Origin: Heterocephalus glaber
Taxonomy: Eukaryota; Chordata; Mammalia; Rodentia; Bathyergidae
NCBI RefSeq assembly: GCF_000247695.1
Contig: NW_004624843.1
Location: forward strand, 1,999,890 to 2,063,889
Length of the DNA stretch: 64,000 nt
Direction of reading: 5' to 3'
In this document: positions 1 through 11,699 of the stretch, piece by piece
How the letters are laid out: each line of letters begins with the position of its first letter
Position numbering within the stretch: the first letter of the stretch is position 1
The notes under the pieces: generated by a model
What the model saw: only the letters and a program-made list of their open reading frames with translations
What the model was told of the DNA's origin: nothing
Databases searched by the model: none
Made by a program: the position numbers and the translations under genes

Positions 1-62
1 TTATACTGAAAATGTACCAATAAACTTAATGGGGGGAAAAAAAAAGAAAAAAAAAGAAAAAG
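1..62 (+). repeat. L1 3' end with A-rich tail (cut by window edge)
   Basis: The window opens inside sequence that resembles the L1 3' terminus seen again near 53.1 kb: a 'tgtaccaataaa' block followed by an A-rich tail. This is the 3' tail of a LINE-1 copy on the + strand whose body lies outside the window. Confidence 0.55.
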
Positions 63-2205
63 ATATTTTGTAACCTAGTCTTTGTTTATATGGCATTGAA
101 AAATCCATCAACCCACACACAATATTCTGAATAAAATTAATCTTACCATAGAATTTCTTGTACACAGGGTTTTCCACAGTGCATTAATTAGCAAACAATT
201 TCAAAGTATTCCCTTTAAACTTTTTTCCCTTTCTGTAACATTTTAAATTCAGGTCTTCCCTCCCCCAGATCTCTTTACTTCACTGTCTTAATGTAACCTC
301 CTGCACTGCTTTGCTTTTTCGTTTACTTCTCTTTAGATCTGGCTCCCAGAAATCACCTTGCTTGTGTCAGAAATAGTGCCCCTGGGGTATAGATTGGTTT
401 GCTATCTTTTTTCTCCTTGGGGACCAACTGGGTAGAACAATGGAGAAAAACTTCTTGATCTTATCCTGCTAGTCTTTCATTCTTTGACTGGGGTGAGAAG
501 ACCACTTAATTCTGAGACCCGAGACAACAAACAACTCAGGCAAGAGAGAGAAATGAGTGGGAGGCAAAGGGAAAAAGAATTAGTGACGAATAGAAGTGAG
601 AAGCGAGGGTGGGAGTAATCGGAGGTGATTTCACATGCTTCATCATCTGGCACACATGGCTGAACCTCTAAGTATCACTAGATGATACAGGTGATTACCT
701 GAGGTGAGAACAAGGCCTGTGAGAGTTCAAAGTAAAGAACTGTTTCATCCAATCACAGGAATCTTCTTGGAAAAGTAGCCTTTGAATTGGATTTTGAATG
801 ATACATAGAACATGAACACCTAACATCCGTGATGGGCTGGAGTCACTCTGGGAATGAGTGAAGACATACTGCAGAAGCACCCTTAGGTAGTACGTTCATA
901 ACACCGGGGAGAGATAAGACCGCATTTTTTTTTTAGGTTTCCAGAAAACTTCTTGGGACATTGAATTCAATTGAGGGGGAGCAGCAGAGCCTTCTGAGGG
1001 TCCTCTCCAGGGTTGGAGATACGTATGGTGAAGGTTGTACGATCTAGTTATCTTTGTAGCCGTGGATGTCTGAAGGCCTGGCTCCAAGAAGGCTGGAGGA
1101 TCTCAGGGACAGAGCATGGTGAGCCCCTTTCTTTCTGGGGCCTTAGGTCTGAGGCTGACAAGTGTTTTGCACTCGTTTTCCTAGGGAAAGTTTTCCCACC
1201 CTCCTTGTCTCCAAATCTTCACTTTGAATCACACTAACTTTTCCTCCTGCATCTTGTTCACACCCTTGGTGAACTGGTTTTGAGACACTTGTCTCAGACC
1301 TCCGGGTTTCTCTGTGAACACTGCACTCATAGCCTTGGAGTAGTGAATGAGATGGCCAGGTGTGATCATGCTGACAGTTGTGAGTCACCTGCTACCGGAA
1401 ACTGAATTTGGCTTTTGATTCTAAAGATTTATGCAAGTAGATGATGACAGACTACTTTCTACTCCAAAGCAAGTCTCTTCTTGGCATGCAGGAAATAGTA
1501 AATAGGTCACAAGAGAGGCAGGACTAAGATCAGCAATAATCAAGCTGCAAGTGTAGACACAAAGGCGGAAGCTGGTGGCATCCATGTAGGAACTCCACGC
1601 CAAATGGCACACATGCCAGGGAAAATGTTGTAGGATGGTGTCATGCACAACGGGGGTGGATTGCAAATTTTTCTGGGATATCAAGAAAAGAGTGGGGTGT
1701 GGTTTTTTAATGGCTCTGTACGTAAAAGAAAAGTGTCTTCAGATGCCAGGAGATGATCTTACCACATCGAGGAACTTTTAAAGTGTCTTGAACCAGTATT
1801 GAGAACATTTTAAAAATGAATTTATTTATAACAATTTTCCTAGAATTGTTTCCAGAATATGTTTTTCCTTCTTAGTCAAGAAAATCTTCATTTTTACTCA
1901 TGCCTCTCCAAGTTTTAAAGTATGAGAGTTTGGGGGAGAGCAACTCTATTTCTTTTTTCTGTGAACAGTATCATGTATCTCATACTCTACCACCTTATTA
2001 TTTAAAAAAAATATTTTTATGGTTCATCAAACTCCCTAAAGGCAGAGAAATACTTTTTAAATCTGTATTTTCTTGACAGTACTCATTAGAAGGCATTTTC
2101 AACAGGTTGTTACCTCAATAATAAATGACAAAATATAATAATAATAATATAAAATGTGAAACACAATTTAGAACCTCATGTTCTATTTATTTTTCTTCTT
2201 CTCAT
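63..2205. other. Intergenic, nothing recognised
   Basis: About 2.1 kb of unique-looking, AT-leaning sequence. Short open frames exist on both strands, but none has a recognisable domain, a splice context or a family match. No repeat family was recognised with confidence. Confidence 0.5.
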
Positions 2206-2234
2206 TTTTTAAATTCTCTTTCTCCTGTCAATCT

Positions 2235-2485
2235 CCCTGTCTCTCACTGTATTACTGGGTTGAAATCTCATTTCTGTCACTTACTACCGCTGACTCTGAA
2301 CAATTTACCTCATATTTTCCTGTTGTGGGTCTCTCACTTGTTAAATGGAAATTGTAGTACTCATTTTAATTTATAAAATATATATTATATAATAATGCTG
2401 TCTATCTTGTGGTTATAATAATTAAACACATGAATATGCATAAATGCTTATAAAAGTGCTGCCCAGGATGTTGTTGTTACTTTTT
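2235..2485 (+). repeat. MIR SINE, old
   Basis: The order of blocks matches MIR: a 'tcacttactaccgctgactctgaacaatttacctc' style core, then 'cacttgttaaatgg' (the 'tcatctgtaaaatggg' region), then a TA-rich part with 'taattaaacacatg' and 'ataaaagtgctgcccagg'. Divergence is high, as expected for this pan-mammalian fossil family. Confidence 0.65.
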
Positions 2486-2624
2486 AGTGCATTTATATTT
2501 TGTTATTTTAAGTAAATCATAAGTGTCTCAATTATGAGTTTGTCTGTTTTATGCCTTTGACTTGATCAATGGCTTAGGGTGATGGAAACGGTACTAAAAA
2601 TAGTTTGCATTTGATTCATACTTT

Positions 2625-2785
2625 ACATTATACGAAGTACCTTCACTGAGTTTCCCTCACCTGTCCTCTCAATAATAGTTGGTACAAACTTAAATCCACT
2701 TATCCACCACTCATTTGATGCGGAAATGGAAACTAAAACTTAATGATGTGACTTGGTCATAGCTACATGGCTAGTATATGACAAA
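2625..2785 (-). repeat. MIR/L2-type fossil fragment
   Basis: The segment running from 'gatgcggaaatggaaactaaaacttaa' through 'gtgacttggtcatagctacatggctag' resembles the antisense MIR/MIR3 core (gatgaggaaactgaggc...ttgcccaaggtcacacagc). The exact subfamily is not resolved. Confidence 0.45.
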
Positions 2786-3351
2786 GATAAAACTAGAGTT
2801 TAGTTTGCCTGATTTCTGGCTCAGGGCTATTTTCTTTGGACAGTCTGACCACATGGCAGTTGATCAACAATTTCTCATGTATGACTGTGTTTTGTAGCAT
2901 GCTTCTTTCACATGCTATAGAACATTTTGGCTGTGGCTACTTTAGCATCCATCTCCTATTTATATGTTGTGGTATGAATAAAATTCCTGCAAGATGAGGT
3001 TCTTCAGTCTTTCTAATGTGTTTGTTATGATAAATTATAGGAAGCGTAACATTGAGAATTTTCCACCTCCCTGTCTTGAAGGGAAGCCCTTGATAGACTT
3101 GGCTTTCCAGATGCTCAAAATAATTTTTTGCATCCCTATGCTTGGATTTTTCAGTACTTTAATCAACAAGTAACAGGGCTAACACATTTTTTAGAGCTTG
3201 GTAAGCAACATTCTACATGTGTACACTATTTGGCACAGAAAGTGGTGGGAAAATGGACGTAGAAAGAGAATGCAAAATATAATTCACAGTTTCTATTTTA
3301 TGAGTACAAACCAAAGGCCTATTTAAAAGGAAGAAGAAGGAGCAGGTGACA

Positions 3352-3412
3352 AATGAAAGGAAGGAAAGGAGAGAGAGAGAGAGGGAGAGAGAGAGGAAGG
3401 AAAGGAGAAAGA
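3352..3412. repeat. GA-rich (purine) simple repeat
   Basis: Imperfect gaaagg/gaga tandem motifs form a polypurine run of about 60 bases on the + strand. Open frames reading through its complement give Ser/Leu-rich artefacts, not proteins. Confidence 0.85.
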
Positions 3413-4972
3413 TAAAAAAATAAGAGTACAACTCCAAGGAAAGCAGCAGTGACAGTAAAATAAAATAAGTTGAGAATACGCAAATGGAGTGAAATCGACC
3501 TGTATGCAGGTGTTTTCCCACATTTGATGGTGTTTTGACTGACTTGTTCTTGCTATTGTAATCATCTTTCTTATTTTGACTATGACTATTCATTAGTAAC
3601 AAATAGCTTTAGGGAGGAAGTTTTTGGGTTTGTTCTGGAGCTGTTGTACTGATTTTTCTTCTGGTGAAAACCAGTTTAGTTCTGACCCATCTACTCATTT
3701 TATCCCCTTTCCATACGGTGGTCTCGGAATAAGGTTCATGGGGCAAAGGCCAATCAGTGAGCTCACTCAATCATGGTCCTGAAGACTGGACACTATGAGC
3801 ATCATTTCCTGGGGAGCTCCCATCTCATCCCATCTCATTCGCAATTCCAATATCTTTTCAACCAAGCCAAAAATTCATTTAATCTTCGCGAGGTGAAATA
3901 CAAACTCCAAGCAGATCAGTGGCTGTCCCCCGCCCCCACTGGGACTAGGATCCAGGGCCTTCACAGAGCTAGGACCCTAGGTTCCTGTGCCTCTTCTCCT
4001 CTCCTCTCTTCTCTTCTTTCTTTTTGATAGTCTTGCAAGTTCCTGTGTCACCCAGGCTGGAGGGCATGGTGGAGCATTCAGTTACTTATCTGGTTCTGTC
4101 ACTGGGTTTACTCCCGAAGGCATCTGTGAGCTTGAAGACATGTGCCCTGAATGGTAATGTGTGGAGTCGGAAGGGACAAGGTAGTTTTGGATTTGCATGA
4201 ACTCTGTTGTGACAGGAACGGGTGACTAAGATGGCGCGATGTAACAGGGTTGTGAAAAATAACATGGGTCAAGATGGATGCTTTCTCAGGATCAGACTGC
4301 GATAAGAGGCAAGAAAGTATTCACAGTCTCTGGCTAAAGTGGCTTACTAAAAGCTGGTTAAAATCCCAAGGCTATACTATTACAAGAGCTTACAGTTATT
4401 TCTTTTTATTGCATAGGAATGAAGCTGCTAGACAATAAGATTTATAAAAGAATTCTTTTATACCACTGAGTCAGATTATATTACATCTTGAAAAGAATTC
4501 AGAGAGTGAGTATTTGGATACTGCTGCTCATTTTCTAGTAGAGATGCTAAGAGCCAGTGAACACGATGGCTCACCTGGCCACACAGTGAGTTACTGGGCT
4601 GACCAGTTAGTGCTTCTCTGGTCCCCAGAGTTTTCACTTTGTCTTGTAAATCCAAGGACCAGATAGTTTTTGATGTTTTCTAGAGAGTTGTCTTCTTTTC
4701 TAAGATCCACCACAAAGTCCCAAAGGTAGTGAGAATTTTGCAAGGTTTTCATGTGCAATCCTTTCATGAAATTCTGGCAAAAAGAATTCCAAGAAGTAAG
4801 GGTCCTTCTTTTTCTCTCAGTGATAATTTTTACAAGAAAGTATTTAAACTCTGCACACACGTGGTTCTTTAGAATCAATGTCTAAGTTTCATGTACTTAA
4901 TGTACTAGGGAATGGGGTCCTTTTGATATGTGATTTTGAAAACAGTTCCTTTCTAGTTATCAAAACAATAGA
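3413..4972. other. Intergenic, no gene seen
   Basis: No coding potential was recognised. A short stretch near 4023-4080 ('tgtgtcacccaggctggagggcatggtgg') looks like a 7SL-derived Alu/B1-type fossil in antisense, too short to classify. A CT-rich patch sits at about 3990-4025. Confidence 0.4.
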
Positions 4973-4973
4973 T

Positions 4974-5132
4974 GTGCCAGGCATGGTGGTACATGCCTGC
5001 AATCCCAGCACTTGGGAGGCTGAGACAGGAGGATTGCTAAGAGTTTGAGGGCAGCCTGGACTACATAGTGAGTTCAAGGTCAGCTAGAACTACATAGTGA
5101 GACTCTGTCTCAAACAAACAAACAAACAACAA
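4974..5132 (+). repeat. B1 SINE
   Basis: A 7SL-derived monomer. It begins 'gtgccaggcatggtgg', carries the 'gcctgcaatcccagcactt' and 'gggaggctgagacaggagg' blocks, and ends with 'gagactctgtctcaaac' plus a (caaa)n tail. The internal segment 'ctacatagtgagttcaaggtcagctagaactacatagtgag' shows the B1-typical internal duplication. Confidence 0.9.
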
Positions 5133-5265
5133 TAAAATCAATATGTGTTTATTGTAGAAAATTGATAAATATAGAAAAAAGATGAAAATGGGAGGGGAGA
5201 GCCTCCCATTACTAGAGATAATTTGTTTTATTCTATTTACTGATTTATTTGGTATCAAGAATGCG

Positions 5266-5312
5266 TTTGCCAGGTAGGTGCGCTGCCACTGAGCTAAATC
5301 CTCAGCCCTAAT
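5266..5312 (-). repeat. ID SINE fragment
   Basis: The sequence 'ccaggtaggtgcgctgccactgagctaaatcctcagccc' is the antisense 5' half of an ID element: A box 'tagctcagtgg' on the minus strand. The 3' half is missing. Confidence 0.75.
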
Positions 5313-5594
5313 TTGTTTTAATTTTGGTGAATTTCCTTCTAATCTTTTAGAACATGTATAAATATAAACACATACAATTTTCTATGAGTTAACAAGCCAT
5401 TCATCATCTTGTGTCCCAATAGTTTCACTTTGCCATTGGCATTTCTCTTGCATTAAATACTTTAAAACTATTAGATGGCAACCTACTATTCAACATTGTG
5501 AATATCCTACAATTATTTTAATTACTATATTATTAAATATCTGGCTATTTTTTGTGTTTTTTCCTACTCTGGTTGTGCCTCAATAAACAACATT

Positions 5595-6128
5595 TTGGGA
5601 GTGGGATTGAGACAGAGTCCTGCTATGTCATTGAAGCTGGCCTTGAATCCTCTGTGTAGCCCAGCCTGGCCTCTAACTTGCAGCCATCCTTCTGCCTCAG
5701 CCTCCCTAGTCTAGGATTGCAGGCTTGCACTGTTGCACCCAGTGAGAAAGAATCAACCAGAGACCGATATTAAATCCACACAGGAGTTTATTACTGGCTG
5801 GGACCGGAGCTGAGCATCATACTCGAGCCTCAACTGGGGGTTGACAAACATGTTTTATACACCTTTGAGGCCATTAGTTTCTAGGCCCCCCTATGGGATA
5901 GAACTAGTAAAGCAAGCAAAAGGTACAGAAGCGGAATGTCCTGCTGTTAGAACATTTGTAAAACAATAGTTGATTAATTGTTATTTCTAAAGAGACTTTC
6001 TAAGGGGAGGAGGTTTTTAAGCTTCCTCCTTCTGAGTTCATCTAAAGGGCAGGCAGGTGGGTCAAGCAGCAATATGGAGTCTGTCCTGCTAACTAGGGTC
6101 TTCCATGCACTACCACGCATGGCTCAAT
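5595..6128 (-). repeat. B1 SINE split by a solo LTR
   Basis: An antisense B1 runs from about 5595 ('gagacagagtcctgctatg') to 5730. It is interrupted by an LTR at 5731-6105 and resumes at 6106 with 'tgcactaccacgcatggctc', which is the expected 5' end of B1 read in antisense. The B1 therefore predates the retroviral insertion. Confidence 0.8.
5731..6105 (-). mobile_element. Solo LTR of an endogenous retrovirus
   Basis: The 375 bp segment begins TG and ends CA and is flanked by a 5 bp duplication (tgcac at 5726-5730 and 6106-6110). On the minus strand it has a TATAAAA box (complement of 5853-5859) followed about 65 nt later by AATAAA (complement of 5787-5792), then a short U5. This is the U3-R-U5 layout of an LTR. 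No internal retroviral genes are present, so it is a recombination-derived solo LTR. A 5 bp target duplication is most often class III (ERVL-like), but this does not prove the class. Confidence 0.8.
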
Positions 6129-6175
6129 GAACAACTTTGTATATAATTTTTGGCATGCATTTCTGATTGTAGTCC

Positions 6176-6270
6176 TTTTTTTTTTTTTTTTCTTTTGATA
6201 CCGGGGATCGAACTCAGGTCCTTGAGCTTGGGCAGCAGGCGGCGAAAACACTCAGCTAAATCCCCAGCCC
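6176..6270 (-). repeat. ID SINE
   Basis: An antisense tRNA-Ala-derived ID. It starts with a poly-T tract (the complement of the A tail), then 'gataccggggatcgaactc' (B box complement) and ends 'cagctaaatccccagccc' (A box complement). Confidence 0.93.
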
Positions 6271-6304
6271 TCTTATTGTATTCTTTGTAAAAAAAATTTT
6301 ATTT

Positions 6305-6385
6305 TATTTTTAGTACCCGGGATCAAACTTGGGTCCTTGCGCTTGTGCAGCAGGCAGTGAAACCACTGAGCTAAATCCCCGGCCC
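6305..6385 (-). repeat. ID SINE, second copy in the same orientation
   Basis: An antisense ID from 'tagtacccgggatcaaactt' to 'gctaaatccccggccc', about 40 bp from the preceding ID. It is flanked by a short direct repeat, 'ttgtattctt' (near 6277 and again after 6389), consistent with a target-site duplication. Confidence 0.92.
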
Positions 6386-6389
6386 TCTG

Positions 6390-7311
6390 ATTGTATTCTT
6401 AATAAATACAGACTTTAAGAGTAATTATACTTATTAAATTATTAGATTCTCAGAATAATTCTAGAAACATAACAAATGGGCATCTGAACTCTTCTGAGCA
6501 GAATCACAATAAACTTACTCCTACATAAACCTGAAGTATTAAAATATTGCACATTAGAACTTGTAATGTACCAATACGGTGACCTTTTAGCTGTTGCCAT
6601 GTGCAAGGGCCGAATGGGATTTCTTGACTCCACCCTGGCACCGCGTACTCTGATGATACTGGGCGTTGGTGCAAAAGATCAAGCTGAATTCCTTAGCAAG
6701 TGTTTCCTCTGACTAACCCGATGACGATTACAGCTGGGTTCTTCGGCAACCCAGAGAAAATATGCAGGGGAATTTTCCAGGTTACAGTGTGGAGCCACTG
6801 AGATTTCATCATCAGAGCAATAGCTTAGTTACATATTAATAACATTTGATCTTTTAAATAAATATACTTTGTACCCAGGGGCTCCTTTGGAAAGTACGGG
6901 AGTGATAGGGACTACCTTTGATTCTCTTCTTCTGGTTCTTCTATTTCCCTGAAAAAGACTTGCTTGAAGGGCTCAGGGTGTGGTACATATACTTCACAGA
7001 GCATGTTCTCTTTGTTCCAGGAAAAAAAATAAAAAGCCCCCAGGTGTTAGTGAGGGAGAGGTTAGGACACATCACAGTAGCTGTGGGTGCTGAGACACTT
7101 GCCATGCTGAAGGCTCATATTTAGAAGATGTAGTAGCTTCCACAACCCCTGTGCAATTTCATTCCTTTCCAGACATGAATTGTGCAGAAAAGTAGGTCTC
7201 CGCGATCACAAAGTTCAGGAATGTAGCTTCAGTTTTGCAGTCTCAAAAATATTAAACATGCACATTCTTGACCCCCAAATTCCATATTTTGAGATTATTT
7301 TAAGAAGTAAT
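6390..7311. other. Intergenic, nothing recognised
   Basis: Roughly 0.9 kb of AT-rich sequence between SINEs, with no gene or repeat family that I can name. Confidence 0.45.
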
Positions 7312-7322
7312 TAAGAATTTGT

Positions 7323-7412
7323 TGGGCCAGGGATTTAGCTCAGTGGTTTCGCCACCTGCTGCGCAAGCGCAAGGACCCGAGTTCGATCCCCAGTACCAAA
7401 AAAAAAAAAAAA
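7323..7412 (+). repeat. Young ID SINE with perfect target-site duplication
   Basis: A full-length ID in sense orientation: 'gggccagggatttagctcag' (A box), 'gagttcgatccccagtacc' (B box), then an A tail. It is flanked by identical 10 bp copies of 'aagaatttgt' at 7313-7322 and 7413-7422. Intact RNA polymerase III boxes and perfect duplications indicate a fairly recent insertion. It is not a functional tRNA gene, because the anticodon arm and 3' half do not fold as a tRNA. Confidence 0.95.
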
Positions 7413-7514
7413 AAGAATTTGTATATTCACTTCTAGAATGTTCTTCATAGTATTATTTAAAACAACTGAAAATCAGAAACAATCTATAGAATTGAATCAT
7501 AGATAACTATGTAA

Positions 7515-7690
7515 TAGGAAACTAAAATGATGGAATGAAGGGGGAGGGAGGGAAGGGAAGGGGATGTAAAAAGAATTAAGATGTGTTATGTACATGTACC
7601 AACTCCCCATGATGAATGTAATCACAATGCATTGCAAATACGTGCTAACAAAAATAAAAACAAGATGGTATAGAGAGTTCTGTTTTTTTT
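7515..7690 (+). repeat. L1 3' UTR/tail fragment
   Basis: A G-rich purine stretch ('gaagggggagggagggaaggg') is followed by 'atgtgttatgtacatgtaccaactccccatgatgaatgtaat' and an A-rich end. This is the same layout as the L1 3' UTR at 52.6-53.2 kb: a G-rich tract, then the 'caatgatgaatgtaat' block, then 'gtaccaataaa'. Confidence 0.65.
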
Positions 7691-8689
7691 TTTGACAGGG
7701 ACAGATGACCACATTCATAACATTTGGTGAAAAGGATATGTTTAAAAAATGTATACTGTGAGTCAATGTATGTTTAAGATAGGAATATAAATTGTCTGGA
7801 AAGTTATTTAGAATTTAACAGTGTAATTCTCTAATTGATGAGTTTATGATTAATTTTTGTGTCCTTTTGACTCACTTATACATTGTTTTGATGGGGTATG
7901 CATTATAGCAATACATTTTTTAAAGAGTACAGAATGAGATTTAAAACAATGTTTTTCCTATAATGTGCCTTATAGACTTTCTCCATCTTTTAAGAGAAGA
8001 AAAGATACTGGGAAATTTATGTGCTCAGGTTAACATACTCATTTTGTCTTTGTAATAAAATCTCTTTGCAAAGAAAACGAAATAATCAACCATGACTTTA
8101 AGACTATTAAAAATTCAGTAGCAGATATAGGGTCTACACACATGCTGCCTTTTCTCCTCAATCCCCCTTCCCTAAAGCAAACTTTCTTAATACACCATGA
8201 CATTCTGTCCTCACTGTCTTATACGAGGCCTCAGAATCCTTCTAAACAGTATTTCATAAAAGGTTGGCATCTCTTTCCCATGTCAGAAAATCATCAGACC
8301 AAAATAAATTATAAAACTGTTGAAGAGTATGTGCTGTATTTCTCACTGAACATTGTTAGAAGAAAACTACAAAACGTGAAGAGTGACGTTTCATAAGTGA
8401 AAGCCCTTTAAAGAAAATATGGTGACTCCTTTCAGAGTATTTAAGGAACACCAGCAAAACCTAATGTTAGTGTGATGAATTTTAAGTGTTGCAAATATGA
8501 AAAATCAAGAATATTTTTGAGATGCAACAAAGTAATCAGCTTATACATGTTAATGATATTCACCTAGAAAATATAGATGTCTTCTCATGGTTGTACCACA
8601 CACTTACACACAGACATCCAGCATCAACAGTGGTGTGTTCTGTAGTATTTATCTTGCGTCTTAGAATTTTAAGGCGATGCTGTTTTGTT
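7691..8689. other. Intergenic, nothing recognised
   Basis: About 1 kb of AT-rich sequence without a recognisable gene or named repeat. Confidence 0.4.
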
Positions 8690-8691
8690 TA

Positions 8692-8884
8692 GAATTTTTT
8701 TTTTTTCTAGTGCTGGGGATTGAACCCAGGATCTTTGCACTGAGCTACATCTCTAGTCCTTTTTTAGTTTTTATTTTGAGACAGAGTCTCACTAAGTTGC
8801 TAAACCAGGCTGGGCTCCAGCTCCAAATCCTCTTGTTTCAGTCTCCCAAAGTGTTGGGATCATGCCTGGCTTCATCATTTTAAA
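8692..8884 (-). repeat. Fused B1-ID (B1-dID-like) SINE
   Basis: In antisense, an ID-type part ('tagtgctggggattgaacccagg...gctacatctctagtcc', 8700-8762) is joined by a short T-rich linker to a B1-type part ('gagacagagtctcactaag...gtgttgggatcatgcctggc', about 8777-8875). This ID-linker-B1 order is that of the dimeric B1-dID family described from squirrels, dormice and related rodents. Confidence 0.8.
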
Positions 8885-9884
8885 ACTCCTTCAGCCTGGA
8901 TATCATGGCACAGTTCCTAGGTGAGCCAGCCAGACTTAAGGAAAGCCATCATTAATGAGCAGAGAGTTGGCTTGAGAATAACAAAATCTGAGAAGTTTAT
9001 GTTTCCTAAAAGAGCTGAAGAATTAAAAAAAAAAGGAAGAAAAAAACCCTTACTCATAAGGTTATTTGGTGGAGTAGATTCTTTCTGAAAGGAAAATTTA
9101 GCTGTGGGAAGTTGACTGGTGTGATTATGCAAATTATTTTGAAGTGAAAGGAGACCTCTTGGCTTCAAAGATTACAGAGGGGATTTCCTTCAAAAACTTT
9201 GAACTGTCCTGTCCATTAATAATTAAAATTGTCTTCCCAGTGGTCAAAGTTCCTTAAAATGTAGCCAAGTCTCCAACTTCCTCATGCAATGGAAGCAATA
9301 ATCTGGCATAGTCAGGAGCAATCCATTTCTTTTTATAACATCTGATAACATTTTTGATCACAGAACATTGAACTGAAACATGAAAATGAAAGAAAGATGA
9401 TACATTGAAAAGCATTTTGAAATAATGTGGCTTACTTGAACATGTGTAGAAGAGATTTTGTGTCATATACCCTTCTGGGTAACACATCCTCTTCTCTTTT
9501 TTGTGATTTGTATTTCTTGTAGATAGGTCATGCTTTATTCTTGAGATGGAGAAGGAATTAAGAGTTGACTTTTTATAATTTATGAAAACCGAGATTTCAA
9601 ATGACAGTTTTGAATTCTATAAACATTTTCTCCTTGAATGTTCATCATTTTCAAATTTTTCCTAATCTAGGAAACAAACTAGGAGACATGGATGTGAAGG
9701 TTCGGTCTCATGTATTAATCAGAAAAATATGTGGAAACAAAACCAATCCCCTTACCCATACTGAAGGTCAGGTGTTTGCTAGTTTAAATTTTAGTTGAAT
9801 GAAGTAGAATGAAGCATGTCTGGTTTTGGCTATATATGAGCTCTTGTGTTGATCACCTTTCTTTTCTCTCTCTCTTTTTTCTTT
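8885..9884. other. Intergenic, nothing recognised
   Basis: About 1 kb with no gene or nameable repeat. Short frames occur, but none shows conserved sequence. Confidence 0.4.
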
Positions 9885-9887
9885 TTT

Positions 9888-10345
9888 TCAGCACTATGAC
9901 TGAATACCTGAGAAAACAGCTTAAAAACAACTTCAAGGAGGAAAGGTTTATTTTGGCTCCTGGTATCCAAAGCCCAGCTGGCTCTATTACTTTCTGACCT
10001 GTGATGAGGCAGAAACATCATGGTGGAAGGGTCTGGCGGAGGAAAGCTGCTCACCTCATGGCAGCCAGGAAGCAGAGAGAAAAGAGAGCAAGAGAGCAAG
10101 AGAGGAGGGACCAGGACCAGATGTAGTCCCCAAGGCCATGCTTCCATGACTCACTGTCTTCAACTAGGCCCATCTTCTGTTTCCATCAGTCTCAGTAATG
10201 CCATCAAATTTGATCTCTTCAGGGGACTCACACACTTATGAAGTTAGATTGCCTGTGATCCGGCCCCCCCTCTGAATACAGCTATGTTTGGGATAAAACT
10301 CTCAACACACGAGTGTTTGGGGATACTTCAAATCTAAACTCACGA
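9888..10345 (-). mobile_element. ERVL-MaLR solo LTR (MLT/MST-like)
   Basis: Read in antisense, the block order matches MaLR LTRs: 'actgaatacctgagaaaac', 'ggtttattttggctcc', 'gaggcagaaacatcatggtgg', 'aaagctgctcacctcatgg', a gagagaga run, and an end resembling 'ccaaaccataac'. Copies with the same order occur near 25.0, 51.9 and 54.1 kb, so this is a family that amplified in this lineage. Confidence 0.75.
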
Positions 10346-10976
10346 TATCCAGTGTGTAATGGATGGATATTTGAAATTTGAAGGTGGTCTTAAAAATTTG
10401 TAACCTTAATATCTATTACTGAATTAAAATTTAAAACTCTAGTAGAATTTTATATAAACAGTCTTATTGAATAATCATGGAAATTGCTACTTTATAATTG
10501 ATGCAGCTCATGTTTTGGAAACAGAGGTGTACAGTTTCTTTCTTATTCTAAATAGTGTTACTTTGCTGATCTCTGTGTCCTGCTACTCTCTGGCACACCT
10601 AAATTGTTTCTCTTCTGTGGGAGTCTCTGGATTTGTTGCTCCTAAATTTGCGCAGGTTGAACTGATGAGCACTATTGATTCATGGCTTAAAAATCATTGC
10701 ATTTTAACTTGTTCAATATGTTGTACAGAATGTTATCCCCTTTCATACTTTTTCACCCCTAGGATCAATGCTCTCTCTCAGCATAATATCTGAAAGTCTC
10801 TTTTCTACTGAGTGAGAGAATATCTTTCTCCCATTTAACATTGGGAACAGAAAATTAGCTTTTGAATGCTTCTGGTATTTATCTTTAGTAGGGATTTAAA
10901 AAGGTATTCTGGCATAAGATTTTTTTCTGAGATGATTTCTGGTCCCCATGTTTCTCCTCAGAAATATGTTTTGGAG

Positions 10977-11062
10977 AATTAGGGGTTTACCTCAGTGACA
11001 GAGCACTTGTCTAGCGTGCATAAGGCCTTGGCTTATATCTCCAGTATTGCAAAATTATAAAT
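10977..11062 (+). repeat. Old ID SINE
   Basis: A divergent sense ID: 'ttaggggtttacctcagtgacagagcacttgtctagcgtgcataaggcc' aligns with the tRNA-Ala-like head, and 'ttatatctccagtattgc' with the B box. It is much more diverged than the copies at 7.3 or 20.9 kb. Confidence 0.7.
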
Positions 11063-11537
11063 AAAGCAAATAAAATTTCATAAGAAATACACACTGAGTC
11101 CCATCAGTATATGATCCTCAAGTGTCTTGCACACACTAAATGCATGCACACCCACCTGCACATATGTGCGTACACACAAGGTCTGGATATTGCTGATGCA
11201 ATTATGTAGCAGGTAATTATGTGTAAATAAATAATGGTGGATGTCAAAGAAATTATGTTTGAGATTCTGAGCAAAAGAAATTTTTGAGTATTTTCAGAAA
11301 AGCATGTATTTGATATGACTAAAAGGGAATATATATGCTGTTTCCCTGAAAATAAGACCTACCTGGAAAAGAAATTCTAGCGTGATTTTAGAAGACAGTC
11401 CCAGGGTGTGACTGATGAAAGAAACACACGAAGGCACATACTCATCAAAAAATTGGTTTGTGGAGCAAACATTGGAAACAATTAAACATCACAAGCTGAA
11501 TGAATGAGCTGTAGCTTTCCAAAGCAATGGAATAGGG

Positions 11538-11668
11538 GCTGGGAAACTTTTTTGGCAAAAGACCATATCACAAATTTTTAGCCTTTTTAGGCTGTGCAGA
11601 TCTGTCACAACTGCTCTATTCTACAAAATACAGACCAGATAATAGCACAAAACTTGTTTTTCAATGAA
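11538..11668 (+). mobile_element. hAT-Charlie nonautonomous DNA transposon fossil
   Basis: The sequence 'gctgggaaacttttttggcaaaagaccatatca' followed by 'tttttaggctgtgcagatctgtcacaactgctctattct' matches the widespread mammalian hAT-Charlie short element (MER5/MER20 type). The right half is missing or decayed. Confidence 0.7.
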
Positions 11669-11699
11669 CTAAGAGAAACTAGTAGTATAAATGAAATAA

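Noticed and set aside
4023..4085. Alu or 7SL RNA fragment
   Set aside because: 'tcacccaggctggagggcatggtgg' is suggestive, but the match is under 70 bp with no recognisable ends, so it is mentioned only in passing.
7323..7400. tRNA-Ala gene on the basis of A and B boxes
   Set aside because: It is an ID SINE. It has a poly-A tail, target-site duplications and many dispersed copies in the window, and the 3' part does not complete a cloverleaf.
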